Below are positions 6,392 through 14,725 of a stretch of DNA of 17,732 nt, piece after piece. The stretch lies in assembly GCA_005798925.1 (NCBI GenBank), contig SYID01000087.1, positions 1 to 17,732 on the forward strand, read 5' to 3'. The first letter of the stretch is position 1. Every line of letters begins with the position of its first letter. This stretch comes from Verrucomicrobiota bacterium (GTDB lineage: Bacteria > Verrucomicrobiota > Verrucomicrobiia > Opitutales > UBA953). The position numbers and the translations under genes were made by a program. Below the pieces are notes generated by a model. It searched no databases, was not told where the DNA came from, and saw nothing but the letters and a program-made list of their open reading frames with translations.

Positions 6392-7093
6392 TCAGGCGTG
6401 GATATCCGTGGTCGGCACCCCTGAATGGGCCGCGATCCGGGCGCACATCAGGGCCCAGAAGCAACCGATGCAGTTGGCCACGACCAGCTGGAGGTCGGTG
6501 GGCATGCTGTAGAAGATCAGCGTGCCGGGGAACCAGACGAAATAGTTCGTCAGCAGGTTCGGAAGGACCAGGCGGCGATACCAGCCGGGGCCCATCGCCG
6601 AGCGCAGGCGGGCGGTGTCCCAGCCGCAGTCCTTCCAGAGGTGGGAGATGGCGTTGAAAGGCGCGCCGATGAAGACCGTGAAGCCGGCCATGTCGACGAA
6701 GACCTTGAGCAGGACGGTTCCGACCGTCGCTTCGCTGCCGAACCAAGCCGCCTGCAGGGTGTAGAAGTAACTGACCAGCATCCCCATCAGGGCCCACCAG
6801 ACCATGCTGTGCAGGAGGTCGCGGAAGGGGTGCGCCGGACGTAATCCTGGGAAGACCATGCGGAAACACCAGGGAATCAGGCCGGAGGAGATGGCGGTGA
6901 AGATCGCCGCGAAAGCGAGCGGGTCGGCGTCGTTGACGGCCCCGATGCGGTTGAGCGCCGTGGCGACTTCCGGGATGTTGTAATACGCGACGACAAGGCC
7001 GGCTGCGGCCAGCATGATGATCGCCAACGGCAGGGCGATGTCCCTCAACGCCTTGATGCCGGCGGTGAGCGGGGAAGCGGCGGGTTCGCTCAT
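6392..7093 (-). CDS. Mpv17/PMP22-like integral membrane protein
   Basis: The protein has 233 residues and about six hydrophobic segments (about 18-37, 58-78, 93-112, 128-148, 178-198 and 202-222). The second half recalls the eukaryotic Mpv17/PMP22 family: a small aromatic SYFYTLQ block (108-114), LLKVFVDMAGF (128-138) where that family has K..xDQ, and LPNLLTNYFVWFPG (177-190) resembling its WP..N..NF..VP block. I recognised this by eye, and the similarity is remote. No catalytic residues are visible, so transport or pore activity is only a possibility. Its ATG overlaps the gatB stop in ATGA, suggesting translational coupling to gatB, and it precedes priA by 31 bases. Confidence 0.8.
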   Translation of the reverse strand: MSEPAASPLTAGIKALRDIALPLAIIMLAAAGLVVAYYNIPEVATALNRIGAVNDADPLAFAAIFTAISSGLIPWCFRMVFPGLRPAHPFRDLLHSMVWWALMGMLVSYFYTLQAAWFGSEATVGTVLLKVFVDMAGFTVFIGAPFNAISHLWKDCGWDTARLRSAMGPGWYRRLVLPNLLTNYFVWFPGTLIFYSMPTDLQLVVANCIGCFWALMCARIAAHSGVPTTDIHA

Positions 7094-8595
7094 GCGAGGA
7101 ACTTGCGCAGCAGCTGGTCGATGAGGACCGGGTTGGCCTTGCCCTGCGTGCGCTTCATGATCGGCCCCTTGAGCGCGTTGATGGCCTTCTCGTTGCCGGC
7201 GCGGTATTCGGCGATGGATTTGGCCACGGCCGGGTCGGCGATGACCTCCTGGACGATCTTCTCGAGTTCGCCGGTGTCGCTGTTCTGGCGGAGGCCCTTG
7301 GCGTCGACGATGGCGGCGGCGTCACGGCCGGTCTTGAACATCTCGGCGAAGACTTCCTTGGCCTGCTGCTTGGAGATCACGCCGTCGTCGGTCAGCTTGA
7401 CCAGGCCGGCGAGCTGCGCGGGCTTGATCGGGCAGGAAGCGAGCGAGACGGGGGCCGGGGCGGCTTCGTCGAAGGCGCCGGCGGCGCCGGCCGAGGCGGC
7501 GAGATCACGGAGCAGGTCGTTGGCGACGAGGTTGGCGATACCGGAAGGGTTGGCCGGGTGCGCGGCTACGGCGGCTTCGAACCACTCGGCGAGGGCGCGG
7601 TCGTTGACGAGGACCGAGGCGGCGGTGTAAGGCAGGCCGAGCTTCTCGACGTAGCGACGCTGGCGGTCGTAAAGGTTCTCGGGGACCTGCTTCGCGAGGC
7701 GCGCGACGGTCTCGCGGGAGATCTTGAGGGTCGGGATATCCGGATCCGGGAAGTAACGGTAGTCGTGGGCGTCTTCCTTGTCGCGGAGGACGTAGCCGCG
7801 GGCGAGTTCGGCGTTCCAGCCGCGGGTCTCCTGCGTGATCGCCCGTCCGGCTTCGAGTTCGCGGATCTGGCGGGCGGTCTCGTAGATGACCGTGTCGCGG
7901 ACGCTCGAGATCGAGTTGAGGTTCTTGGTCTCGGTGCGGGTGCCGAGCTTCTCGGCGCCGCGGCGACGGACGGACACGTTGCAGTCGCAGCGCAGCTGGC
8001 CCTTCTCCATGTCGCAGTCGGCGACGCCGGCCTGGGTGAGCATCGCGACGAGGGAGCGGAGGAAGGCCTCGGCTTCGGCGGAGGAACGGAGGTCCGGCTC
8101 GGTCACGATCTCGAGGAGCGGCACGCCGGCGCGGTTATAGTCGACCAACGAGCCGCTGCCCGCGTGGCTGAGCTTGCCCACGTCCTCCTCGAGGTGCGCG
8201 TGGTGGATGCGGATGAACTTGTGCTCGCCCATCACGTTGCGCGACGCGCCCGGGAGCTCGATCTCGACCTGACCGCCGACGACGACCGGGAAATCCTTCT
8301 GGGTGAGCTGGTAGTTCTTCGGATTATCCGGGTAGAAATAATTCTTACGGTCCCAGGCGCAGCGCTCCGGGATCTCCGCGCCCACGACGAGGCCGAAGAG
8401 GATGGCCTTCTCGACCGCTTCGCGGTTCACCACCGGCAGCGTGCCCGGGAGGCCGAGGACGACCGGGTCGACCTGCTCGTTGGGCTCCTTGCCGAAGCCC
8501 CACGGGGACGACGCGAAGACCTTGGCGCGGGTGCGCAGCTGCACGTGGACCTCGAGGCCGATGACGACTTCCCAATCAGAAGGCACGTTGCTCAT
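7090..8595 (-). CDS. gatB: Asp-tRNA(Asn)/Glu-tRNA(Gln) amidotransferase subunit B
   Basis: The kinase-like subunit of GatCAB. It phosphorylates mischarged Glu-tRNA(Gln) or Asp-tRNA(Asn), binds the tRNA, and receives ammonia from GatA. The protein has 501 residues. Family motifs seen are VIGLEVHVQL near the N-terminus, DRKNYFYPDNPKNYQLTQ, HLEEDVGK, DYNRAGVPLLEIVTEPD, LRCDCNVSVR, TKNLNSI and DYRYFPDPD. The C-terminal tail domain has the standard ending KRTQGKANPVLIDQLLRKFL. The ATG lies in an ATGA overlap with the gatA stop, and the TGA is in the same kind of overlap with the next gene. Nothing is missing. Confidence 0.98.
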   Translation of the reverse strand: MSNVPSDWEVVIGLEVHVQLRTRAKVFASSPWGFGKEPNEQVDPVVLGLPGTLPVVNREAVEKAILFGLVVGAEIPERCAWDRKNYFYPDNPKNYQLTQKDFPVVVGGQVEIELPGASRNVMGEHKFIRIHHAHLEEDVGKLSHAGSGSLVDYNRAGVPLLEIVTEPDLRSSAEAEAFLRSLVAMLTQAGVADCDMEKGQLRCDCNVSVRRRGAEKLGTRTETKNLNSISSVRDTVIYETARQIRELEAGRAITQETRGWNAELARGYVLRDKEDAHDYRYFPDPDIPTLKISRETVARLAKQVPENLYDRQRRYVEKLGLPYTAASVLVNDRALAEWFEAAVAAHPANPSGIANLVANDLLRDLAASAGAAGAFDEAAPAPVSLASCPIKPAQLAGLVKLTDDGVISKQQAKEVFAEMFKTGRDAAAIVDAKGLRQNSDTGELEKIVQEVIADPAVAKSIAEYRAGNEKAINALKGPIMKRTQGKANPVLIDQLLRKFLA

Positions 8596-10049
8596 AGGGC
8601 GGCTTGCTGGTGGGCGTAACCGTGGGCGGCTTCGAAGAGGCGGCCCGCGGCGAGGAGCTTGGCTTCGGAGAGCGGCGCTCCGACGAGATGGAAACCGACC
8701 GGCAGGTGGCCGGACTTGCCGCAGGGCACCGAGATCGCCGGGAGTCCGGCGAGGTTGGCGGGGATCGTGAAGATGTCCTCGAGGTAGAGCTGCAGCGGAT
8801 CCGCGGCCTTCTCGCCGACCTTGAAGGCGGGCGTCGGGACGGTCGGGGTGAGCAGCACGTCGACGCCGGCGAGAGCGGCGAGGTATTCGGCGCGGATCTT
8901 CGCGCGGGCGCGGAGCGCGCGGACGTAATAAGCGTCGGCGTAACCGGCGCTGAGCACGAACGTGCCGAGCAGGATGCGGCGCTTCACTTCCGGACCGAAG
9001 CCTTCGGAGCGGCTGGCCGTCATCATCTCGACCGGCGTGCCGGCGACGGACGAGCGATGGCCGTAGCGCACGCCGTCATAGCGGCCGAGGTTCGAGGAAG
9101 CCTCGGCGGTCGCGACGACGTAATAGGTCGGCACCGCGAGGTCGGCGGAGGGCAGTTCGACCTCGGAGATCGCGCAACCTTGGGCGCGATAGAATTCGAC
9201 CGCGGCGTTGACGGCGGCGGCGACCTCGGGGGCGACGCCCTTGCCGAGGAAACCCTTCGGGATGCCGATGCGGAGCTTCTTCGCGTCGCCGGCCGCCGAG
9301 AGAGCACGGTCGGACGGACCGAAGCAGGTCATGTCACGCGCGTCGGCGGAAGCCAAGGCGTTGAGGAGCAGTTCGCAGTCTTCGACGCTGCGGGCCATCG
9401 GGCCGATCTGGTCGAGCGACGAAGCGAAGGCCACGAGACCGAAGCGGGAGATGAGGCCGTAGGTGGGCTTCAGGCCGACCACGCCGCAATGCGAGGCGGG
9501 CTGGCGGATGGAGCCGCCGGTATCGGAACCCAGCGAGAGCGGCACCAGGCCGGCCGCGAGGGCCGCGGCGCTGCCGCCGGAAGAACCGCCCGGGATGCGG
9601 GCGAGGTCCCAAGGATTGAACGTCTTGCGGAGAGCGGAGTTCTCGGTGGAAGAACCCATCGCGAACTCGTCCATGTTCAGGCGACCGTAGAGGATCGCGC
9701 CGGCCGCGCGGAGGCGTTCGGCGACGTGGGAGTCGTAAGGCGAGACCAGCGGCGCGAGCATCTTGCTCGAGCAGGTGAGTGGCTGGCCCTTCACCGCGAT
9801 GTTGTCCTTGATCGCGACCGGGAGGCCTTCGAGCGGGCCCCTGCCCTGTCCGGCCTGACGGCGGGCGTCGGAGGCGTCGGCCTGCGCGAGCACGTCGGCC
9901 TGGTCGAGGTGCGTGAAGGCGCCGACCTTCTCGTTCACCGTCTGGTAGCGGGCGATCAGGGCTTCGCAGAGGGCACGGGACGTGAGCGTGCCGGCGGCGA
10001 GGCGGCGGCCGAGCTCGGCGGCGGAAAGCGTATGGAGCGCGTCGGCCAT
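8592..10049 (-). CDS. gatA: Asp-tRNA(Asn)/Glu-tRNA(Gln) amidotransferase subunit A
   Basis: The glutaminase subunit of GatCAB; an amidase-signature enzyme that releases ammonia from glutamine and channels it to GatB. The protein has 485 residues. The Ser-cisSer-Lys triad is predicted as K81 (VAIKDNI), S156 (GGSSGGSAAA) and S180 (GSDTGGSIRQPAS), with family-typical spacing of 75 and 24 residues. The start is 3 bases after gatC, in the junction TGAGCCATG, which is also found exactly at pheS-pheT. It ends in an ATGA overlap with gatB. Confidence 0.98.
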   Translation of the reverse strand: MADALHTLSAAELGRRLAAGTLTSRALCEALIARYQTVNEKVGAFTHLDQADVLAQADASDARRQAGQGRGPLEGLPVAIKDNIAVKGQPLTCSSKMLAPLVSPYDSHVAERLRAAGAILYGRLNMDEFAMGSSTENSALRKTFNPWDLARIPGGSSGGSAAALAAGLVPLSLGSDTGGSIRQPASHCGVVGLKPTYGLISRFGLVAFASSLDQIGPMARSVEDCELLLNALASADARDMTCFGPSDRALSAAGDAKKLRIGIPKGFLGKGVAPEVAAAVNAAVEFYRAQGCAISEVELPSADLAVPTYYVVATAEASSNLGRYDGVRYGHRSSVAGTPVEMMTASRSEGFGPEVKRRILLGTFVLSAGYADAYYVRALRARAKIRAEYLAALAGVDVLLTPTVPTPAFKVGEKAADPLQLYLEDIFTIPANLAGLPAISVPCGKSGHLPVGFHLVGAPLSEAKLLAAGRLFEAAHGYAHQQAAL

Positions 10050-10052
10050 GGC

Positions 10053-10343
10053 TCAGGATTCGTCGTCCACGACGCGCGGGACGGAAATCTGCCCGTCGCG
10101 CGAGGCGGGGGCGATGCGGGTGACGGCGGCGGCGCCGAGGACCGGACCCGGCTCATCGGAGCGCAGGGCCGCTTCGTCGACCACGCGGGCGTCGTCGATC
10201 GTCGCGGGCAGGTCGGCGTCAGCCAGCGCCTGGAAGTGACCCAGGATCTGGCTCAGCTGCGAAGAGTAGAGCGCCTTCTCCTCGGCCGTGAGGCTGAGGC
10301 GGGCGAGCTTCGCGAGATGGTCGATGTCGAAACCTTCGGCCAT
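10053..10343 (-). CDS. gatC: Asp-tRNA(Asn)/Glu-tRNA(Gln) amidotransferase subunit C
   Basis: The small belt-like subunit that stabilises the GatA-GatB complex. The protein has 96 residues, the typical size. The N-terminal helix HLAKLARLSLTAEEK and the C-terminal APASRDGQISVPRVV match the family. A run of small residues, PVLGAAAVTR (about 67-76), lies before the C-terminal strand. It starts 5 bases after the pheT stop, which links amidotransferase expression to phenylalanyl-tRNA synthetase. Confidence 0.95.
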   Translation of the reverse strand: MAEGFDIDHLAKLARLSLTAEEKALYSSQLSQILGHFQALADADLPATIDDARVVDEAALRSDEPGPVLGAAAVTRIAPASRDGQISVPRVVDDES

Positions 10344-10348
10344 GGGGA

Positions 10349-12784
10349 TCAGCGGCGGACGGTCCAGCCGGCGCCCTTCTCGAGCGTCGCGATGACCACG
10401 CCGAGGGCTTGGTTGGTCTCCTCGTCGGTGAGCGTGCGGGCCGCGTGGCGCCAGCGGATCTCGAAAGCGAGGCTGCGATGGCCTTCGGGCAGGCCCGGGC
10501 CGGCGAAGACGTCGAAGCAGTGGACCGACTCCAGCGCGAACTCCTTGCCGGCGGCCTTGGACGCGCCTTGACGGACGCGGCTTTCGACCTCGGCGGCGGC
10601 GACGCCGACGGGGACGATGACCGCGACGTCCTTCGTCACGGGCGGGAAGGACGAGAACGCTTCGAAGCGCGGGGTCTTACGGGCCTCGGCGAAGGCCGAG
10701 CGCGGGAAGCAGACTTCGCCGGCGATGACGGAGCTCTTGAGGCCGAGCGAACGCGTCCAGCGGAGGTCGAGGACGCCGCAGGCGCCTTCCGCGGCGCGAC
10801 CGCGGTCGACGAGGGCGGAGGCGTGGTCGGCCTGCCAGAGACCGCCGGTGGCGGCGGCGAACGAAAGACGCACGGAGGCGACGCCGGCGAGCGCGGCGGC
10901 GTCCTGCAGCAGGCGCTTGGCGCGCAGGGCGTCGAAGGCCTCGCGGGACTTCCATGAACGGGTCACGGGATCGGCGACGATCGCGAAGGCGACCGAGAGG
11001 AATTCACGGACCGTGCCGTCGGCCTGCGGGCGGAAGACCGTGCCGACCTCGAAGAGACCGCGCGGATCCGCGTGGACCGAGAGGTTGAGGGCGAGCGCGC
11101 CGGCGAGGCCGGGGACGAGCGACGCGCGGAGGTGCGTCTGCTCGGCCGTCAGCGGATTATCCATCGCGACCAGGGCGGCCTTGTCGGCGCCGAGGGTGCG
11201 CTCGAGTTCCGCGGCGTCGCGGAGCGAGTAGTGGCAGCACTCCGTGAAACCGGCGCCGACGAGGCGGGCCGAGACTTCGCGGGTGAAGACGGACGTCAGC
11301 GCGTCTTCGTCGCCCGGCAGCGGGGCGATCGGACGGCCGGCGGGCACCTTGTCGGTACCGTGGATGCGGATGAATTCCTCGACCAGGTCGATCGGACGGG
11401 TCACGTCGGAGCGGAACGAAGGCACGAGCACCGAGAACCCGGCGGCGGAGGGCTTCACCGTGAAACCCAGGCGGGCGAAGGCCGCATTGACGTCGGCGTC
11501 GGCGACCGGCGTACCGAGCTTCGCGGCGACGTAACCGGCAGGGAGCTCGATCGTCACGTCGGCGCGCGGCGGCTGGCCGACCACGACCGCGGGACCGACC
11601 ACTTGGGCGCCGGCGAGTTCGATGAGGAGGTCCGTGGCGAGGCGCGAAGCGAGTTCGACGCCGGCCGGATCCACGTCACGGGCGAAGCGATGGGAGGAAT
11701 CGGTGGAGACGCCGATGCGGCGGGCGACGCGGCGGATCTCGCCGGGGCGGAACCAAGCGGCCTCCAGGAGGACGTCGGTCGTGGAATCGGTCACGCCGGA
11801 ATCGACGCCGCCCATCACGCCGGCCACGACGAGCGGGCGCCGGGCGTCGGCGATGACGCAGACGCCGGGCTCGAGCTTCACCTTCTTGCCGTCGAGCAGG
11901 ACGATCTCTTCGCCCTCGCGGGCCGGACGGGCTTCGATGCCCTCGGAGACCTTCTTCGCGTCGAACGCGTGGAGCGGCTGGCCCAGCTCGAGCAGCACCC
12001 AGTTCGTGATGTCGACCACGTTGTTGATCGGACGAAGGCCGGCGGCCTCGAGGTCGCGGCGGAGCCATTCCGGGCTCGGGCCGACCTTCACGTTCTTCAG
12101 CGTACGGAGCGTGTAGTAGGGGCAGAACTCGGAGGACGAGCGGACGAACTGCACCGCGTCGGCGGCGGAGGGCGCGGCGGCGCGGCCGGCGGCCGTCTTC
12201 ACCGTGAGCGGCTTGAGCGCGAGGCCCAAGGCGGCGGCGAGGTCGCGGGCGACGCCACGGAGGCCGAGGCAATCGCCGCGGTTCGGGGTCACCGAGATCT
12301 CGAGGACCGTGTCCGGCGCGCCGAAAAGCGAATTGAGCGGCGTGCCGACGGCCGGCTGGCGCGGCGTCAGGATGAGCAGACCGTCCTCGCCTTTGCCCAG
12401 GCCGAGTTCTTCGGAGGAGCACATCATGCCCGCCGAATCGACGTCGCGGAGCTTCGAGACCTTGATCTCGAAACCGCCCGGCATCATCGTGCCCGGCAGC
12501 GCGACCGGGACGCGGTCGCCGGCCTTGAAGTTCTTGGCGCCGCAGACGATCTGGCGGAGCGAGCCTTCGCCTGCGTCGACCTGGCAGACGCTGAGGCGGT
12601 CGGCCTTCGGGTGCTTCTCGAAGGACTTGATCTCGCCGACCACCACGAGGGGCAGCGGGGCGAGGCCGAAGGTCGTGACCGACTCCACCTCGAGGCCGAG
12701 CATCGGGAGGACCTCCGCGACGCGCTCGGCGGTGACGCCGGCGAGGTCGAGGTGACGGGAGAGCGCTTGGAAGGAGACTTTCAT
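10349..12784 (-). CDS. pheT: phenylalanyl-tRNA synthetase beta subunit
   Basis: The non-catalytic but tRNA-binding and editing subunit of the alpha2-beta2 enzyme that charges tRNA(Phe). The protein has 811 residues, which is full length. Domains in order: N-terminal region; EMAP/OB-type tRNA-binding domain (about 45-155, with HPKADRLSVCQVD and IVCGAKNF); B3/4 editing domain (about 210-370); B5 domain; a catalytic-like core (about 470-680); and a C-terminal FDX-ACB anticodon-binding domain (about 706-811, with FSSFPPVTKDVAVIVP). The ATG is 3 bases after the pheS stop, again in TGAGCCATG. Confidence 0.98.
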   Translation of the reverse strand: MKVSFQALSRHLDLAGVTAERVAEVLPMLGLEVESVTTFGLAPLPLVVVGEIKSFEKHPKADRLSVCQVDAGEGSLRQIVCGAKNFKAGDRVPVALPGTMMPGGFEIKVSKLRDVDSAGMMCSSEELGLGKGEDGLLILTPRQPAVGTPLNSLFGAPDTVLEISVTPNRGDCLGLRGVARDLAAALGLALKPLTVKTAAGRAAAPSAADAVQFVRSSSEFCPYYTLRTLKNVKVGPSPEWLRRDLEAAGLRPINNVVDITNWVLLELGQPLHAFDAKKVSEGIEARPAREGEEIVLLDGKKVKLEPGVCVIADARRPLVVAGVMGGVDSGVTDSTTDVLLEAAWFRPGEIRRVARRIGVSTDSSHRFARDVDPAGVELASRLATDLLIELAGAQVVGPAVVVGQPPRADVTIELPAGYVAAKLGTPVADADVNAAFARLGFTVKPSAAGFSVLVPSFRSDVTRPIDLVEEFIRIHGTDKVPAGRPIAPLPGDEDALTSVFTREVSARLVGAGFTECCHYSLRDAAELERTLGADKAALVAMDNPLTAEQTHLRASLVPGLAGALALNLSVHADPRGLFEVGTVFRPQADGTVREFLSVAFAIVADPVTRSWKSREAFDALRAKRLLQDAAALAGVASVRLSFAAATGGLWQADHASALVDRGRAAEGACGVLDLRWTRSLGLKSSVIAGEVCFPRSAFAEARKTPRFEAFSSFPPVTKDVAVIVPVGVAAAEVESRVRQGASKAAGKEFALESVHCFDVFAGPGLPEGHRSLAFEIRWRHAARTLTDEETNQALGVVIATLEKGAGWTVRR

Positions 12785-12787
12785 GGC

Positions 12788-13828
12788 TCAGGCGAACTGG
12801 CGCAGGAAGCGCGTGTCGTTGTTGTAGAAGTGGCGGATGTCGTCGATGCCGTGGACCAGCATCGCGATGCGTTCGAGGCCGAGGCCGAAGGCGAGGCCCG
12901 ACCACTCCTTGGGATCGAGGCCGCAGAGCTCGAGGACCTTCGGGTCGACGAGGCCGCAGCCCATGATCTCCAGCCAGCGGTCGGAGAGACGACCGAGATT
13001 AGGCGAGCGGAGATCCATCTCGAAGGACGGTTCCGTGAACGGGAAGACCGACGGACGCAGGCGGATCTCGGCGTCGGCGCCGAAGGTCTCCTTCACGAAG
13101 AAATCGAGCACGCCGCGCAGGTCGGCGAGCGTCACGTCACGGTCGATCCACAGGCCTTCGACCTGATGGAAGTTGGCGGAGTGCGTCGCGTCGACCGCGT
13201 CGCGGCGGAAGCAACGGCCCGGGGCGACGATGCGGAAGGGCGGCTTGCGCGAGAGCATCGTGCGGACCTGCACGCTGGACGTGTGGGTGCGGAGGAGGAT
13301 CGCTTCGTCGGCCTTGCGGGGCGCGTCGGCGGAGCGGAACGCCTTCGGCATGTAGAGCGTGTCCTGCATGTCGCGCGCCGGGTGGTCGGCGGGCGTGTTG
13401 AGGGCGTCGAAACAATGCCACTCCGTCTCGACCTCGGGGCCGTCGGCGACGACGAAGCCCAGCTTGCGGAACGAAGCCAGGATGCGTTCGCGGGTGCGGG
13501 AGAGCGGATGGAGCGAACCGGCCGGGGCGTCGGGGCTCGGGAGGGTCGGGTCGACGGACGCGCCGAGGGCGGCGGCGATCTCGGAGTTCTCGACCTTCAC
13601 CAGGAGGGCGGCGAGGAGTTCCTCGACGGACCTCTTGGCCTCGTTGATGAGCTTGCCCACGACCGGGCGTTCCTCCTTCGAGAGGGTGGCCATCCCCTTC
13701 ATCACCTGGGTCAGGGAGCCGTTGGGGCCGACGACGCGCGCCTTGAAGGCTTCGAGCTCGGCGCGGGTGGCGACGGCGGAGGCTTCCTGGGTGGCGGCGG
13801 CGACGAGTTGGGCGAGCTGCTGCTGCAT
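12788..13828 (-). CDS. pheS: phenylalanyl-tRNA synthetase alpha subunit
   Basis: The catalytic class II subunit, which activates phenylalanine and charges tRNA(Phe) together with PheT. The protein has 346 residues. It has an N-terminal coiled-coil helix pair (about 1-90), motif 2 around LLRTHTSSVQ and GRCFRRDAVDATHS, and motif 3 as LAFGLGLERIAML. The end, GIDDIRHFYNNDTRFLRQF, is typical. I chose the ATG at 13828. An upstream in-frame GTG at 13873 would add 15 residues (LSLADFPRRRTNQP region) that do not look like the family N-terminus. There is no Shine-Dalgarno; the bases before the ATG are A/C-rich (CAAATCAACCC). Confidence 0.96.
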   Translation of the reverse strand: MQQQLAQLVAAATQEASAVATRAELEAFKARVVGPNGSLTQVMKGMATLSKEERPVVGKLINEAKRSVEELLAALLVKVENSEIAAALGASVDPTLPSPDAPAGSLHPLSRTRERILASFRKLGFVVADGPEVETEWHCFDALNTPADHPARDMQDTLYMPKAFRSADAPRKADEAILLRTHTSSVQVRTMLSRKPPFRIVAPGRCFRRDAVDATHSANFHQVEGLWIDRDVTLADLRGVLDFFVKETFGADAEIRLRPSVFPFTEPSFEMDLRSPNLGRLSDRWLEIMGCGLVDPKVLELCGLDPKEWSGLAFGLGLERIAMLVHGIDDIRHFYNNDTRFLRQFA

Positions 13829-13884
13829 GGGTTGATTTGTGCGGCGGCGGGGAAAGTCGGCAAGCGAAAGCACCCGGAGACGAA

Positions 13885-13908
13885 GAAGCCCCGGAGGGCC
13901 GGGGCTTC
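13885..13908 (-). terminator. GC-rich hairpin between rplT and pheS
   Basis: A perfect 10-base stem GAAGCCCCGG/CCGGGGCTTC with a 4-base loop, 21 bases after the rplT stop and 56 bases before the pheS ATG. In transcript sense it is followed by TTCGTCTCC, only weakly T-rich. It may terminate the rpmI-rplT transcript, partly or fully, or serve as an attenuator or processing site setting pheST expression. No Phe-rich leader peptide or T-box is evident. Confidence 0.55.
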
Positions 13909-13929
13909 GTGCGAGGACGTCAGGTCGTC

Positions 13930-14286
<357 letters not shown>

Positions 14287-14371
14287 GTTGGTATTGGGTT
14301 TTGGTTTGGGTTAGATGGCCTCGGGGTCGCCTTAATGAACACCCGTTCGGCCAAAAATGAGGGTCGCCGGC
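14287..14371 (-). promoter_or_regulatory. structured rpmI-rplT intercistronic leader
   Basis: 85 bases, long for a ribosomal-protein pair. GGCC at 14317-14320 can pair with GGCC at 14349-14352 and encloses GAAC/GTTC (14337-14340 with 14345-14348). The 8-base sequence GGGTCGCC occurs twice in direct orientation (14324-14331 and 14361-14368). The rplT-proximal end is an unstructured CCAAA-type tract. A regulatory element bound by L20 is possible by analogy with other bacteria, but I cannot match it to a known L20 leader. Confidence 0.35.
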
Positions 14372-14563
14372 TTAGGCGAAGGGCATCGAAGCCAGCATCT
14401 TCTTCTCGAAGCCGGAGTCGACGCGCTTGGACTTGTTGGCGCGACGGCGCTGCTTGCGGGACTTGGAGCTCAGCAAGTGGCGGGTGTTAGGGGAGCGGCG
14501 CATCACTTTGCCGGTGCCGGTCACCTTGAAACGCTTGGAGATGGACTTGCGGGTCTTTTGCAT
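14372..14563 (-). CDS. rpmI: 50S ribosomal protein L35
   Basis: A small, highly basic large-subunit protein. It has 63 residues and starts MQKTRKSISKRFKVTGTGKV, with the family-typical KSRKQRRRANKS block. The ATG at 14563 is chosen over a longer in-frame extension to 14710, whose extra residues are unrelated to L35. It is the first gene of the minus cluster and diverges from the peroxiredoxin-like gene. It has no Shine-Dalgarno. Its family partner infC is not upstream, as would be usual, but lies on the other strand. Confidence 0.97.
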   Translation of the reverse strand: MQKTRKSISKRFKVTGTGKVMRRSPNTRHLLSSKSRKQRRRANKSKRVDSGFEKKMLASMPFA

Positions 14564-14725
14564 GGCGGAAAGGGTCGGAACAAAGGGTGTCAGCGGGGAC
14601 TTGTAAAGGGGAAAGGACCGCGAAGCGGGAGAAGTCCCGGCTTCTCTGAGAGGATTGGATCGGCTGGGCCGTTTGACTTTCCCGACCAAGCCCGCTCCCC
14701 TGCCCTGCACCCAACCCTAAAAACC
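14564..14725. promoter_or_regulatory. divergent control region, rpmI versus peroxiredoxin-like gene
   Basis: 162 bases between divergent starts, so promoters for both directions should lie here. A TTGACT at 14673-14678 (+) and a TTTACA near 14604 (-) are the best -35 candidates, but neither has a good -10 at the right distance. Small stems CCGC/GCGG (14618-14628) and CGGGA/TCCCG (around 14626-14639) are present. No operator can be named. Confidence 0.35.

Noticed and set aside
4963..6657. A 564-codon open frame on + across priA
   Set aside because: Antisense shadow; composition is low-complexity, and PriA is unambiguous on the other strand.
8400..8500. GatB residues VDPVVLGLPG in place of the common CPVCLGLPG
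   Set aside because: Other functional GatB proteins, such as that of Staphylococcus aureus as I recall it, also lack these cysteines, so this is normal variation.
7558..8619. A 353-codon open frame on + across gatB
   Set aside because: Antisense shadow of gatB.
8604..10571. A 655-codon open frame on + across gatA and gatC
   Set aside because: Antisense shadow of gatA/gatC with no recognisable domain.
13829..13873. An N-terminal extension of PheS from a GTG at 13873
   Set aside because: The 15 extra residues do not match the family N-terminus, and the ATG at 13828 gives the standard length.
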